64,000 nt of DNA from Pelagerythrobacter marensis (GTDB lineage: Bacteria > Pseudomonadota > Alphaproteobacteria > Sphingomonadales > Sphingomonadaceae), in assembly GCF_001028625.1 (NCBI RefSeq), contig NZ_CP011805.1, positions 1,426,001 to 1,490,000 on the forward strand. The letters run 5' to 3'. Under the pieces are notes generated by a model. The model saw only the letters and a program-made list of their open reading frames with translations, ran no database searches and was not told the origin of the DNA. Both the position numbers and the translations under genes were made by a program. Below are positions 8,722 to 17,082 of the stretch, piece after piece (position 1 is the first letter of the stretch; each line of letters opens with the position of its first letter).

Positions 8722-9597
8722 ATGAACGCCCCTGCCCGTATCTCTGCCGAACGCACTTCCGCCCCCACTCCCGCCGATCTTGCGATCACTATTCGCGACG
8801 AGCGGTTCAATCGCGACACCACGCCGCGCCGCTGGTGGGCCGGCGAACCGTTTGGCACCGCCTGGCACAACGCCCTTTCCGCCACTTTCCCGCGCGGGGA
8901 AGCGTTCTTCATCGAAGCGGTCAAGGCGCACCGCGCGGGCGCCGATCCAAGGCTCGACGCCGAAATCCGCGCGTTCGTGAAGCAGGAAATCAATCACACA
9001 CGCGAACACATCGCGTTCAACAAGCTGGCCGAGAATGCCGGGTACGACATCAAGGCAATCGACAAGCGGGTCGAGGAAATGCTCGCGATGACCAAGGGGC
9101 GGCCGGAAATCCTCAATCTGGCGGCGACCATGGCGCTGGAGCACTATACCGCGATGATGGCGCACGAATTCCTCGCCAATCCCCGCCACTTCGCAACCGC
9201 CGACGCCGAAGTCCGCGATATGTGGCGCTGGCACTCGGTCGAGGAAATCGAACACAAGGGCGTTGCCTTCGACACATGGAACCACGCCACGCGCGACTGG
9301 TCCAAATGGCGGCGCTGGAAGCTCCGTAGTCTGATGATGCTGATCGTCACGGGCCGGTTCTTCAAGAATCGCTGGGAAGATTCGATGAATCTGCTGGCGC
9401 AGGACGGTATTACCGGCTGGAAAGCCCGCTGGGGCCTGTTCCGCTATCTCGCCGTCAGCCCTGGCATCGTGCGCCGCATTTTTCCGGCCTGGCTTGCCTA
9501 CTTCAAGCCCGGCTTCCACCCGTGGGATCACGACGACCGGGACCTGATCGGCCTGTACGAAGGCGAGTTCGAGGACGCATTGCTGCCAGCCGAGTAA
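8722..9597 (+). CDS. PF10118 predicted metal-dependent hydrolase (copy 2)
   Basis: A 291-residue paralogue of the preceding gene, alike over nearly the whole length. The same motifs appear: KQEINHTREHIAFNKLA, TMALEHYTAMMAHEFL, MWRWHSVEEIEHKGVAFD and QDGITGWKARWGLFRYL. The tandem arrangement points to gene duplication. The ATG at 8722 is well placed after two operator-like palindromes, so this copy has its own promoter. The protein is soluble or peripheral; no signal peptide is visible. The reaction is unknown for the family. Confidence 0.86.
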   Translation: MNAPARISAERTSAPTPADLAITIRDERFNRDTTPRRWWAGEPFGTAWHNALSATFPRGEAFFIEAVKAHRAGADPRLDAEIRAFVKQEINHTREHIAFNKLAENAGYDIKAIDKRVEEMLAMTKGRPEILNLAATMALEHYTAMMAHEFLANPRHFATADAEVRDMWRWHSVEEIEHKGVAFDTWNHATRDWSKWRRWKLRSLMMLIVTGRFFKNRWEDSMNLLAQDGITGWKARWGLFRYLAVSPGIVRRIFPAWLAYFKPGFHPWDHDDRDLIGLYEGEFEDALLPAE

Positions 9598-9702
9598 TCG
9601 GGCACCGGCGGCGTATTGGCGTGAAGCCTCAGACCGCCGATGGCGCGCCGGCAGGGCCGAGGCGTTCGCCTTCGCGGTAGCCGCTGCTGCCGCGGCAAGG
9701 AA

Positions 9703-10236
9703 TCACGCCGCGCGCATGTCCGGTTCGCACTCGCATTCGAGATCCAGCGCATATTCCGCGGCAAGCGCTTCGCCGCCACGGCCACAACTGAACCGCGGGC
9801 GGATCGCACCGGTCGCGGCGAAGCCCAGCTTTTGCAGCACCCGGCCCGACGCCGGATTGTCGAGGAAATGGCTGGCGACGATCCGCGAATGGCCCAGCAT
9901 TCTTGCGATTTCCAACGCCGCCCGGCCCGCTTCGGTCGCGTAGCCGCGGCCCCAGTAAGGGCGTGCGATCCAGTAACCCAGTTCGGCCGTATTCCCGACC
10001 TGATCGATCCCGACGCATCCCACCATTGCGGCATTGTCTGCCCGCGCCACCACAAACCGGGGGAAGCGCGGCGCTGCGGGGGACGCGACGAATTCGCGCG
10101 CGTGGTGCGGGCGATAGGGCCAGGGCGCGCGGGCAAGGTTGCGCACGACTCCTTCATCGGCAATGCCGCCGAGGATCTCGCACCAATCCTCGGGCCACGG
10201 CGGTCTCAGGAGCAGTCTTTGGCTGCGATGGAACAT
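9703..10236 (-). CDS. GNAT family N-acetyltransferase (RimJ/RimL-like)
   Basis: A 177-residue acetyl-CoA-dependent acyltransferase. The N-terminus SQRLLLRPPWPEDW is the usual RimJ/RimL opening, and the acetyl-CoA region is ELGYWIARPYWGRGYATEAG followed by NPASGRVLQKLGFAATG. The substrate cannot be told. The ATG at 10236 is chosen because the longer frame to 10362 adds 42 residues without homology-like character. It is transcribed opposite to the PF10118 gene, with about 105 bp between the stops in which nothing else is seen. Confidence 0.85.
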   Translation of the reverse strand: MFHRSQRLLLRPPWPEDWCEILGGIADEGVVRNLARAPWPYRPHHAREFVASPAAPRFPRFVVARADNAAMVGCVGIDQVGNTAELGYWIARPYWGRGYATEAGRAALEIARMLGHSRIVASHFLDNPASGRVLQKLGFAATGAIRPRFSCGRGGEALAAEYALDLECECEPDMRAA

Positions 10237-10339
10237 TTTCGTGCTCTCCACTTCGCCCCCGCCACGCCCGGTAGAGCCGGTGCGTGACAATGGCATTGCG
10301 GCGAAAGGCGGTTTCGCCGGTCCGTGAGGGAGATACGAC

Positions 10340-10371
10340 AAGAGGGAGACGGGTGGCCCCATCTCCCTCTT
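10340..10371 (-). terminator. Hairpin downstream of rplU-rpmA
   Basis: Perfect 10-bp arms AAGAGGGAGA and TCTCCCTCTT enclose a 12-nt loop, about 70 bp after the rpmA stop. No strong U-run follows on the minus strand, so it may terminate weakly or protect the mRNA end. Confidence 0.45.
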
Positions 10372-10438
10372 CGTTTGCCGGCGGTTTGCCCCGGCTGGGA
10401 CCGTCCCGTCTGGACGACCCCGTTATCGGATCGTCCGG

Positions 10439-10708
10439 TTATTCTGCGGCTTGCGCCAGCATGTCGACCGATACGTATTTGCGACCGAGCTTGCCGCCGT
10501 GGAATCGCACGACGCCTTCGGTGAGCGCAAACAGCGTGTGATCCTTGCCCATCCCGACGTTCGCGCCCGGATAGAACTTGGTCCCGCGCTGGCGCACGAT
10601 AATGTTGCCCGGAATCACACCCTGGCTGCCGAATTTCTTCACACCAAGGCGACGGCCAGCCGAATCGCGACCGTTACGCGACGAACCGCCTGCTTTCTTA
10701 TGTGCCAT
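10439..10708 (-). CDS. rpmA: 50S ribosomal protein L27
   Basis: An 89-residue ribosomal protein that sits near the peptidyl-transferase centre. The start MAHKKAGGSSRNGRDSAG and GVKKFGSQGVIPGNIIVRQR are diagnostic. The N-terminus begins directly with the mature sequence, without the cleavable extension found in Firmicutes. Length is normal. It follows rplU by 12 bp in the same transcript, the usual L21-L27 operon; obgE, often next, is not here. Confidence 0.98.
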   Translation of the reverse strand: MAHKKAGGSSRNGRDSAGRRLGVKKFGSQGVIPGNIIVRQRGTKFYPGANVGMGKDHTLFALTEGVVRFHGGKLGRKYVSVDMLAQAAE

Positions 10709-10720
10709 CGTTCGTGATCC

Positions 10721-11218
10721 TTACTTCTTCGCTTCGGACTTGGCCGGAGCTTTCTTGGCCGGCGCCTTCTTCGCGGCGCCTTCCTTCTTCGGGGCAGCCT
10801 TCTTGGCTGCCGGCTTCTTTTCGGCCGTATCGGCAGCCGCTTCGGCAGGTGCAGCCTTCTTGGCCGGAGCCGCCTTCTTCGGCGCTTCCTTGGCTGCATC
10901 CTTCTTCGGCGCGGCCTTCGCGTCGCCCACCGCAGTGATGCGCAGCAGGGTCAGCTGCTGGCGATGCCCGGCCTTGCGGCGATAGTTGTGACGGCGGCGC
11001 TTCTTGAACACGACCACCTTCTCGCCCTTCGCCTGGGCAATAATCTCGGCCGAGACAGACACTTTCGACGCATCGGCGATATCTTCGCCTTCGCCGGCGA
11101 GCAGAACGTCGCCCAGAGTGACCGTATCGCCGGCTTCCCCGGCGAGTTTTTCGACCGCGATCTTGTCTCCGGCGGCAACCCGGTATTGCTTGCCGCCCGT
11201 GCGCACTACTGCGAACAT
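10721..11218 (-). CDS. rplU: 50S ribosomal protein L21 with long Ala/Lys C-terminal tail
   Basis: A 165-residue protein whose first about 100 residues are a normal L21: MFAVVRTGGKQYRVAAGDK, VLLAGEGEDI and KGEKVVVFKKRRRHNYRRKAGHRQQ, the rRNA-binding part. Residues from about 105 onward form a low-complexity tail of AAPKK and APAKK units, about 60 residues beyond the usual end. Such basic Ala/Lys tails are known on L21 of some alphaproteobacteria; their role is unclear. The ATG at 11218 is certain from the conserved start. A good sigma-70 promoter lies about 95-125 bp upstream. Confidence 0.96.
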   Translation of the reverse strand: MFAVVRTGGKQYRVAAGDKIAVEKLAGEAGDTVTLGDVLLAGEGEDIADASKVSVSAEIIAQAKGEKVVVFKKRRRHNYRRKAGHRQQLTLLRITAVGDAKAAPKKDAAKEAPKKAAPAKKAAPAEAAADTAEKKPAAKKAAPKKEGAAKKAPAKKAPAKSEAKK

Positions 11219-11312
11219 GGTGCTAACTTCCAATCTCGTTGCTTGTGTCCCCACCTTCGTGGAAGGGACGTGTCCGATGCGCCGCGCAAGGCGGCTCCCG
11301 GAAAGATGGGTG

Positions 11313-11341
11313 CCGTTAAGGGAACCGCTGGCGCAAGTCAA
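11313..11341 (-). promoter_or_regulatory. Promoter of rplU-rpmA
   Basis: On the minus strand TTGACT (11336-11341) and TAACGG (11313-11318) are separated by exactly 17 bp, a good match for a housekeeping alphaproteobacterial promoter. The transcript would carry a leader of about 85 nt containing GC-rich inverted repeats, where autogenous control of ribosomal protein synthesis could act. Confidence 0.6.
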
Positions 11342-11414
11342 CGATGGAATCTGGCGAACACCCGCCTGCACCATCCTGTCTGGCGCACTGCGGCCACCAT
11401 GCTACAGGAAAGGC

Positions 11415-11924
11415 ATGATGTCAGCCCATCTTCGCATTGCGCCATTGCTGTTTGCCGTACCGCTGGCGGCCTGTGCCGCAGGGTCCGGCAGCTACCCCTC
11501 ACTCGCGATCCGGGATGCGGAACGGGTCGGGGGCAGCCTTGAGACCCCGACACCGGAAGCGCCCCCTGCCCAGCCCGCCCCGCCCAGCGCAGATCTGCTC
11601 GCGCGCCTGGGGCAGTTGCAGTCCCAAGCGGCCAGTGCGCATCAGGCGTTTCTGGCAGCCGTACCCGCAACGCGGCGCGCGGTGCGGGCCGCCAGCGGCG
11701 CAGGGATTGCTAGCGACCGATACGCCAGTGCCCAGGTCGCGCTGGCCGATCTCGATTCGCACCGCAGCCGCGCGGCGATCGCACTGGGCGATCTCGATCT
11801 CCTGTTCGCCGATGCCGCCCTGTCGTTCGAATTGCGTGCGCCGATCGTCGAAACGCGGGCAGACGTTACCGCGATGATCGCGCAGGAAGATGCCGTTCTG
11901 GCCGAACTTCGCGGCGCTATTTGA
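11415..11924 (+). CDS. Hypothetical lipoprotein
   Basis: A 169-residue protein with a lipoprotein signal peptide: a hydrophobic run then LLFAVPLAAC, giving a lipobox cysteine near residue 20. A Pro-rich linker (about residues 40-57) leads into an alpha-helical, Ala-rich domain with LARLGQLQSQAASAHQAFL and a second helix pair, suggestive of a coiled-coil hairpin. No family is recognised. Two adjacent ATG codons (11415 and 11418) can serve as start. The gene overlaps the convergent moaE by 8 bp. Location is probably periplasmic, lipid-anchored. Confidence 0.65.
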   Translation: MMSAHLRIAPLLFAVPLAACAAGSGSYPSLAIRDAERVGGSLETPTPEAPPAQPAPPSADLLARLGQLQSQAASAHQAFLAAVPATRRAVRAASGAGIASDRYASAQVALADLDSHRSRAAIALGDLDLLFADAALSFELRAPIVETRADVTAMIAQEDAVLAELRGAI

Positions 11925-12369
11925 GCTGCTGCCAGCGGGCAAGGTCGCGGCGATCCTCAGCCCGGGGATCGATCCAGTGCCAGCCGTCGGCGCGCTTCTC
12001 GCGCTTCCAGAACCACGCGGCCGATTTCAGGTGGTCCATGCAATAATCGACCGCCTCGATCGCCGGGCGCCGGTGGCGTGCGGCAGCGGCGACGCAGACG
12101 ACCGGTTCGCCGGGGGCAAGCCGTCCGACCCGGTGCAGGATCGCCAGCCCCATCAGATCGAAACGGTCGAACGCCCGGTCCGAAAGGGTGTGAATACCGG
12201 GCAGGGTCAGTGGCTCGTATTGCTGCAGTTCCAACGCCTCGACGCCGTCCTCCGCCCTCACCCGGCCGACAAACGCGCATATCCCCCCCGCCTCGGGACA
12301 TTCTGCCGCCAGGCGCTGGCTCGGCTCCGCAGGATCGAATGGCGCTGTCAGCAGGCGCAAATCGCGCAT
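11917..12369 (-). CDS. moaE: Molybdopterin synthase catalytic subunit MoaE
   Basis: A 150-residue subunit that, with MoaD, inserts two dithiolene sulfurs into precursor Z to make molybdopterin. Diagnostic stretches are GGICAFVGRVR, LELQQYEPLT, ILHRVGRLAPGEPVV and the C-terminal CMDHLKSAAWFWKREK, which contains the catalytic lysines. Length is normal. It starts 2 bp after moaD ends, in an operon with moaA and moaD. Confidence 0.95.
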   Translation of the reverse strand: MRDLRLLTAPFDPAEPSQRLAAECPEAGGICAFVGRVRAEDGVEALELQQYEPLTLPGIHTLSDRAFDRFDLMGLAILHRVGRLAPGEPVVCVAAAARHRRPAIEAVDYCMDHLKSAAWFWKREKRADGWHWIDPRAEDRRDLARWQQLK

Positions 12370-12371
12370 GG

Positions 12372-12626
12372 TCAGCCTCCGCTGACCGGTGGCAGGAATG
12401 CGATCTCGTCACCGTCTTCGGCCTCGATCGCGCTCTTGTCGTCCAGCAACGTGCCGTTGCGCGCGACGCGGACGTTATCGGCAGCGACCGCTTCCGCCAG
12501 CAAATCGCCGCCACACACGGCGACATGCGCCTTAAGCCCCTGCCAATCGCACCGACCGGCTGCGGCAAGATCGTACTCGTCCCGTCCCGCCAGATCGGCA
12601 AGTTTGCCGAGGAAGACGAGCTTCAT
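12372..12626 (-). CDS. moaD: Molybdopterin synthase sulfur carrier MoaD
   Basis: An 84-residue ubiquitin-fold sulfur carrier. It starts MKLVFLGKLADLAG and ends in IAFLPPVSGG, the C-terminal Gly-Gly that is adenylylated and turned into a thiocarboxylate. Its ATG overlaps the moaA stop (ATGA), and moaE follows after 2 bp, so MoaD and MoaE are made together. Confidence 0.95.
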   Translation of the reverse strand: MKLVFLGKLADLAGRDEYDLAAAGRCDWQGLKAHVAVCGGDLLAEAVAADNVRVARNGTLLDDKSAIEAEDGDEIAFLPPVSGG

Positions 12627-13627
12627 CCGCCCGTCACCGACATATGGCGCGGTTGCGCCGGGGCAGCCCCTGGTGCGTCGATGCGGAAATCATGACGCGC
12701 CGGCTTGATCCGCATCGCGGTATCGAGCGCCTGCGCAATCGCCGCTTCGCTATCGTCCGATCGCATGGCCGCGCGCAAGTCGACCCGCTCCGCCCCGCCC
12801 AGACAGGGATAGAGCTGCCCGGTGGCGGTGACCCGAATGCGGTTGCATCCGTCGCAGAAATTGGCGCTGAGCGGGGTGATGAAGCCGATCCGCCCCCCGG
12901 TTTCGGCAATGTCCGCGTAGCGCGCCGGCCCACCGGTGCGGTGTGACGATGGCGTCAGCGTCCAGCGCCGCTCCAGCGCAGATCGAACCTGCGAAAGCGA
13001 CAGGTATCGGTCGAAGCGGTCTTCTTTCACTTCGCCCAGCGGCATCAGCTCGATCAGGGTGATCGCGTGCCCTTGCCCGTGGGCCCATTCGACAAGCGCG
13101 GGAATTTCATCGTCGTTGACCCCGCGCAGCGCCACAGTGTTGATCTTGACCGCCAGCCCGGCTGCACGCGCGGCCTCGATCCCGGCGAGCACGTCGTGCA
13201 GCCGATCCCGCCGGGCAAGCTGGGCGAACGTTTGCGGATCGATCGTGTCGAGCGAGATATTGACCCGCCGGACCCCTGCGGCGGCAAGCGCATCGGCATG
13301 GCCTGCGAGCTGCAGGCCATTGGTGGTCAAGGTCAATTCTTCCAGCCCGTCCCCGATCCGTCGCCCCAGCGCGCGGACCAGATCCATGATATCGCGCCTG
13401 ACCAGCGGCTCCCCGCCCGTCAAACGGATGCGCCTGACTCCGCGCGCGATGAAGCCGAGTGCAAGCCGGTGAAGTTCCTCTAGGCTGAGGATGTCCCGCC
13501 GGGGGAGAAACTGCATCCGTTCCGGCATGCAGTACGTGCAGCGCAGATCGCAGCGATCGGTTACCGACAGGCGCAGATAATCGATCGTGCGGCAGTGGCC
13601 ATCGACCAGGGGGGCAGTGCCGTCCAT
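12623..13627 (-). CDS. moaA: GTP 3',8-cyclase MoaA (radical SAM)
   Basis: A 334-residue radical-SAM enzyme that starts molybdenum cofactor synthesis from GTP. The N-terminal cluster motif is CDLRCTYC (Cys26, Cys30, Cys33 with this start) within YLRLSVTDRCDLRC; the second cluster lies near NFCDGCNRIRVTATG and the cysteine in YPCLGG. LTGGEPLVRRDI is the SAM-binding GGE motif. The C-terminus does not keep a clear GG end. The start at 13627 has a GGCAGG ribosome site; an in-frame ATG at 13645 is less well placed. moaC is not in the window. Confidence 0.95.
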   Translation of the reverse strand: MDGTAPLVDGHCRTIDYLRLSVTDRCDLRCTYCMPERMQFLPRRDILSLEELHRLALGFIARGVRRIRLTGGEPLVRRDIMDLVRALGRRIGDGLEELTLTTNGLQLAGHADALAAAGVRRVNISLDTIDPQTFAQLARRDRLHDVLAGIEAARAAGLAVKINTVALRGVNDDEIPALVEWAHGQGHAITLIELMPLGEVKEDRFDRYLSLSQVRSALERRWTLTPSSHRTGGPARYADIAETGGRIGFITPLSANFCDGCNRIRVTATGQLYPCLGGAERVDLRAAMRSDDSEAAIAQALDTAMRIKPARHDFRIDAPGAAPAQPRHMSVTGG

Positions 13628-13631
13628 CGCG

Positions 13632-13985
13632 CTAGCCTGCCGCATTCGGCGGCGTGTGGCCAGCTTTGCCGGTATCGCCTCCGCACAGCGGCAGATATTG
13701 CCCGGTGACCCCCGGCGCGCCAGTCAGATAGTCCTGCGCGCCCTGCATTGCCTCCCGCTGACCGGTCGTTACGGCGTTGGCCCGCCGCGGGGCATGTTTG
13801 CGAGCAAGCGATGCGACGGCGGCCCGGCGCCATGCGTTGTGCGTATGATCGGCAGGTGCAAAGGCGATCAGCAGGTCCTGGCCCGATGCCAGAACCTCCT
13901 CCGCGAAAGGCAGCCAGTGCTGGTGGAACACGGCCGCTGCCGCGAGGGGATCGCCGGGCAGATCGTCGACCGCGATCACTTTCAT
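13632..13985 (-). CDS. Small hypothetical protein, Rossmann-like
   Basis: A 117-residue protein embedded between folB and moaA. It has MKVIAVDDLPGDPLAAAAVF, then LLIAFAPADHTHNAWRRAAVASLARKHAPRRANAV, and ends in a Gly/Pro-rich tail (YLTGAPGVTGQYLPL). The ending resembles the substrate-loop region of short-chain dehydrogenases, but there is no cofactor motif or YxxxK pair, so enzyme activity is unlikely. The ATG overlaps the folB stop by 4 bp, and moaA follows within a few bases. Function unknown. Confidence 0.7.
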   Translation of the reverse strand: MKVIAVDDLPGDPLAAAAVFHQHWLPFAEEVLASGQDLLIAFAPADHTHNAWRRAAVASLARKHAPRRANAVTTGQREAMQGAQDYLTGAPGVTGQYLPLCGGDTGKAGHTPPNAAG

Positions 13986-14356
13986 TCGCGGCGCTCGCGG
14001 GTCAGCGTGATGCCGATCTTCTCGCCCGCTTCGGCGATGGCGAGCTTGACGATCTTCACCGTCACCGCCTCGATCCGATCATCCTGCAGGAACAGCGTTT
14101 CGCAGATGTGATCCGCGACCGCTTCGATCAGCTTGAAATGGACGCCCGGCGGCAGCGCTTCGGTGGCGGCGAACTTCAGGTCCATGTAGTTCTTGCTGGC
14201 ATCGAGCGGGGTATCGGGCGCGTAATGCGCCGCGCACTTCAGCTTCGCCTGGATCGTGATCCGCAGCGGTTGCGGCTTGCCGGTCTCTTCCGAATAGATC
14301 CCGGTCAGGACATCGTGTTCGAGATCGGCGATTTCGAGGATGAGCGAATCGGCCAT
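13982..14356 (-). CDS. folB: Dihydroneopterin aldolase FolB
   Basis: A 124-residue enzyme of folate synthesis that splits dihydroneopterin into hydroxymethyl-dihydropterin and glycolaldehyde. The pattern LEIADLEHDVLTGIYSEE, the strand QPLRITIQAKL, the DLKFAATEAL and HFKLIEAVADHICETLF helices, and the C-terminal VKIVKLAIAEAGEKIGITLTR match FolB, although the catalytic-site residues of the E. coli enzyme vary. It is 9 bp downstream of the rRNA methyltransferase gene and overlaps the next gene by 4 bp. Confidence 0.85.
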   Translation of the reverse strand: MADSLILEIADLEHDVLTGIYSEETGKPQPLRITIQAKLKCAAHYAPDTPLDASKNYMDLKFAATEALPPGVHFKLIEAVADHICETLFLQDDRIEAVTVKIVKLAIAEAGEKIGITLTRERRE

Positions 14357-14365
14357 TTCCAGCGC

Positions 14366-15256
14366 TTAGCCCCTATTCGACCAGCGTGCGAAGATTGCGG
14401 TGGGCAGGAGGCGGGGATGTTTGCCATCTTCGCGCACAGAAAGGTCGCCGTGTTGGATCTGCCCCGGCAGATCCTGCATCGCCGAGGCAAGCAGTCCGCC
14501 CAGTGCCAGGCTGCTCATCCGCACGGCATAGACGGTCAGGAACAGGAACCGGCTGCCATCGTCGAGCAGGCGGCGGCAATCGGCGACGAGGCCCGGCAGG
14601 CTTTCCTCCAGCCGCCAGACTTCCCCGCCCGGCCCGCGCCCGAACTTGGGCGGATCGAGGATGATCCCGTCGTAGCGCCGCCCGCGCCGCACCTCGCGCG
14701 CGGCGAATTTCGCCGCGTCGTCCACCAGCCAGCGGACCGGCCGGTCCTCCAGCCCCGAAAGCGCCGCGTTGGCGCGCGCCTGCGCGACCGATTTCTTCGA
14801 CGCATCGACATGGGCAACCCGCCCGAACCGGCTGAGCGCGAGCGTGCCGACGCCGGTGTAGCCGAACAGGTTCAGCAGCTCCGCATCGTCCCGCCCATCG
14901 AGCTGGTCGCCCATCCAGCGCCAGACCGGCGCCATGTCGGGGAAAAAGCCGAGATGGCGGAACGGCGTGCACTGGGCGGTGAAGCGCACCCCTTCCCACG
15001 CCAGCGGCCAGCCATCGGGCGGCACATCCTGCGCGAACTGCCAGCGCCCGCCGCCATCCTCGTCCGAGCCGGGCACGAATTCGCCGTGGGCCTGCCAGTC
15101 GGCATCGCGCGGGGCCCACATCGCCTGGGGTTCGGGGCGGATGAAGCGCCAGGCGCCGTAACGTTCGAGCTTGCGCCCGTGGCCGCTGTCGACCAGCCCG
15201 TAATCGGACCACCCCTCCCCCGCCATGACCAGCGGCTGTTCGACCAGCTGAGCCAT
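14366..15256 (-). CDS. Class I SAM-dependent rRNA methyltransferase (RlmI-like)
   Basis: A 296-residue enzyme related to the C-terminal domain of RlmI/RlmL-type 23S rRNA methyltransferases but without an N-terminal PUA domain. SAM-binding motif I is LLNLFGYTGVGTLALS, the acidic residue is in VAHVDASKKSVAQARAN, and the catalytic loop is IILDPPKFGRGPGG (D-P-P-K/Y-type). The target base is inferred only. The start at 15256 overlaps the thrC stop by one base, and folB follows, so all three are co-transcribed. Confidence 0.85.
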   Translation of the reverse strand: MAQLVEQPLVMAGEGWSDYGLVDSGHGRKLERYGAWRFIRPEPQAMWAPRDADWQAHGEFVPGSDEDGGGRWQFAQDVPPDGWPLAWEGVRFTAQCTPFRHLGFFPDMAPVWRWMGDQLDGRDDAELLNLFGYTGVGTLALSRFGRVAHVDASKKSVAQARANAALSGLEDRPVRWLVDDAAKFAAREVRRGRRYDGIILDPPKFGRGPGGEVWRLEESLPGLVADCRRLLDDGSRFLFLTVYAVRMSSLALGGLLASAMQDLPGQIQHGDLSVREDGKHPRLLPTAIFARWSNRG

Positions 15257-16656
15257 CAGCGCGGGGTCGCGTTCCCGGCGACATGGGCGACGACCGCGTC
15301 GTAATCGCCGGGCAGCTCGACCATCCTTTCCTCGCGCTCGAACAGCTCGCCCACGCGCGAGGGCAGCACGGGCCGGAAGCCGGTCGCACGTTCCACCGCA
15401 TCGCGGAACTTGGCCGGATGTGCGGTCGCGAGCGTGACCACCGGCATATCGCCGGGCAGGTCGCGCTGCTGCCGCGCAGCGTGGAGGCCGATCGCGGTGT
15501 GCGGGTCGATCGTTTCGCCGCTGCATTCCCAGGCCCAGCGGATTGCCTGCGCCATGTCGTCGGCATCGGCCCGCGCGCTGGTGAACAGCGCCGCCGCACC
15601 CTGCCGCTGGGCGTTGGTGAGCCGCATCGCCCGGCTCGCTTCGAACCCCTTCATCTGTTCGGCCAGCGCCGCCCCGTCGCGCCCGCCGGCATCGAACAGC
15701 AGGCGTTCGAAATTGGAACTGACCTGAATATCCATCGAAGGCGCGGCAGTGGGCGTCACTTCGCCCGCCGAATAATCGCCATCGGCCAGCGCGCGGTGGA
15801 GGATGTCGTTCACGTTGGTCGCCACCACCAGCCGTTCGATCGGCAGGCCCATGCGCGCGGCGACATAGCCGGCGAAGACATCCCCGAAATTGCCGGTCGG
15901 CACGGCGAAGGCAACCTTGCGCGCCGGCGCGCCGAGCTGGAGCGCGGCGGCGAAGTAATAGACCACTTGCGCCATCAGCCGCGCCCAGTTGATCGAATTG
16001 ACCGCGCCCAGCGCGAAACGCCCGGTCAGCGCCGGATCGGCGAACATGCGCTTCACCATTGCCTGGGCATCGTCGAAACTGCCGTCGATCGCGATATTGT
16101 GGACATTGGGGGCCAGCACCGTCGTCATCTGCCGGCGCTGGACGTCGCTGACGCGCCCTTTCGGATGGAGCATGAAGATTTCCACCCCCTCGCGCCCCGC
16201 GACCGCGTCGATCGCGGCCGATCCCGTATCGCCGCTGGTCGCGCCGACGATGGTCAGGCGCCCGCCCTTGCGGCCCAGGAATTCCTCGAACAGCAGACCC
16301 AGCAATTGCAGCGCGACATCCTTGAACGCCAGCGTCGGACCGTGGAACAGTTCGAGCAGCCAGTTGCGCTCGTCCAGCTGGACCAGCGGCGTCACCGCAT
16401 TGTGCGCGAAGCGGCCATAGGCTTCCTCGCACAGCGCCAGCAGCCGATCGGGCGACAGGCTGCCGCCGACGAAAGGCTGCATGATCCGCGCGGCCAGCAC
16501 CGGATAGGGCAGCCCGGCGAGCGCCGCGATCTCCTCATGCGAAAGGCGCGGCCATTCGCGCGGCAGGTAAAGACCGCCGTCATTGGCCAGCCCGGCGAGC
16601 GTGACGCCTTCGAAATCGAGCGCCGGTGCGCTGCCGCGGGTAGAGACGTATTCCAT
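15256..16656 (-). CDS. thrC: Threonine synthase
   Basis: A 466-residue PLP enzyme that turns O-phosphohomoserine into threonine. The PLP lysine is Lys112 in HGPTLAFKDVALQLLG. Other family marks are the N-terminal MEYVSTRGSA, GATSGDTGSAAIDAVAG (phosphate-binding), AVPTGNFGDVFAGYVA and SSNFERLLFD. The length is that of the longer type found in proteobacteria and fungi. It heads a minus-strand run of closely spaced genes continuing to moaE. Confidence 0.96.
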   Translation of the reverse strand: MEYVSTRGSAPALDFEGVTLAGLANDGGLYLPREWPRLSHEEIAALAGLPYPVLAARIMQPFVGGSLSPDRLLALCEEAYGRFAHNAVTPLVQLDERNWLLELFHGPTLAFKDVALQLLGLLFEEFLGRKGGRLTIVGATSGDTGSAAIDAVAGREGVEIFMLHPKGRVSDVQRRQMTTVLAPNVHNIAIDGSFDDAQAMVKRMFADPALTGRFALGAVNSINWARLMAQVVYYFAAALQLGAPARKVAFAVPTGNFGDVFAGYVAARMGLPIERLVVATNVNDILHRALADGDYSAGEVTPTAAPSMDIQVSSNFERLLFDAGGRDGAALAEQMKGFEASRAMRLTNAQRQGAAALFTSARADADDMAQAIRWAWECSGETIDPHTAIGLHAARQQRDLPGDMPVVTLATAHPAKFRDAVERATGFRPVLPSRVGELFEREERMVELPGDYDAVVAHVAGNATPR

Positions 16657-16704
16657 CGGATCGATCGACTAGCCGCGCCCCGCGCGCCCCGCAAGCAACA
16701 CCGG

Positions 16705-17082
16705 CTAGGCTTGGCCGTGGCTTTCCTTCTTTCCGGCCTTCGCTCCGGCGCCTTCCCCGTCTGCCTCCAGCCCGAACTTGAAACGATGGAGGCCCGCCGC
16801 CGCCGCGGCTGCGTGGGGGCCGATCCAGCGTTCGTGGATCGCCTGTATCGGCATGGCGTCGAGGTGATTGAACCGCTCGCGCCCCTTGCGCACTGCGACC
16901 ACCAGCCCGGCGCGTTCCAACACGCGCAAGTGCATCATCACGGTGGTGCGATCGAGCGCCGGGAAACAGGTGCAGAGCTGTTTCGTGGTCAGCGGCCGCA
17001 GTTTCAGCGCGTCGCAGATCTCGCGCCGCACGCGGTTGGCCAGCGCCTTGAAAACACGATCGAGTTCGTCTTCGTTTGACAT
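16705..17082 (-). CDS. ArsR family transcriptional regulator
   Basis: A 125-residue winged-helix repressor. ELDRVFKALANRVRREICDAL and RTTVMMHLRVLERAGLVVAVRKGRERFNHLD are typical of the metal-independent ArsR group that controls SRPBCC genes. The C-terminal 25 residues are a basic, Ala/Gly-rich tail. Its ATG lies inside a perfect inverted repeat (17081-17100) which also precedes the divergent SRPBCC gene, so autoregulation and control of that gene are likely. Confidence 0.9.
   Translation of the reverse strand: MSNEDELDRVFKALANRVRREICDALKLRPLTTKQLCTCFPALDRTTVMMHLRVLERAGLVVAVRKGRERFNHLDAMPIQAIHERWIGPHAAAAAAGLHRFKFGLEADGEGAGAKAGKKESHGQA

Noticed and set aside
13748..15304. 518-residue plus-strand frame
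   Set aside because: Antisense to folB and the rRNA methyltransferase gene; composition is Arg/Ala/Pro-rich without family signal.
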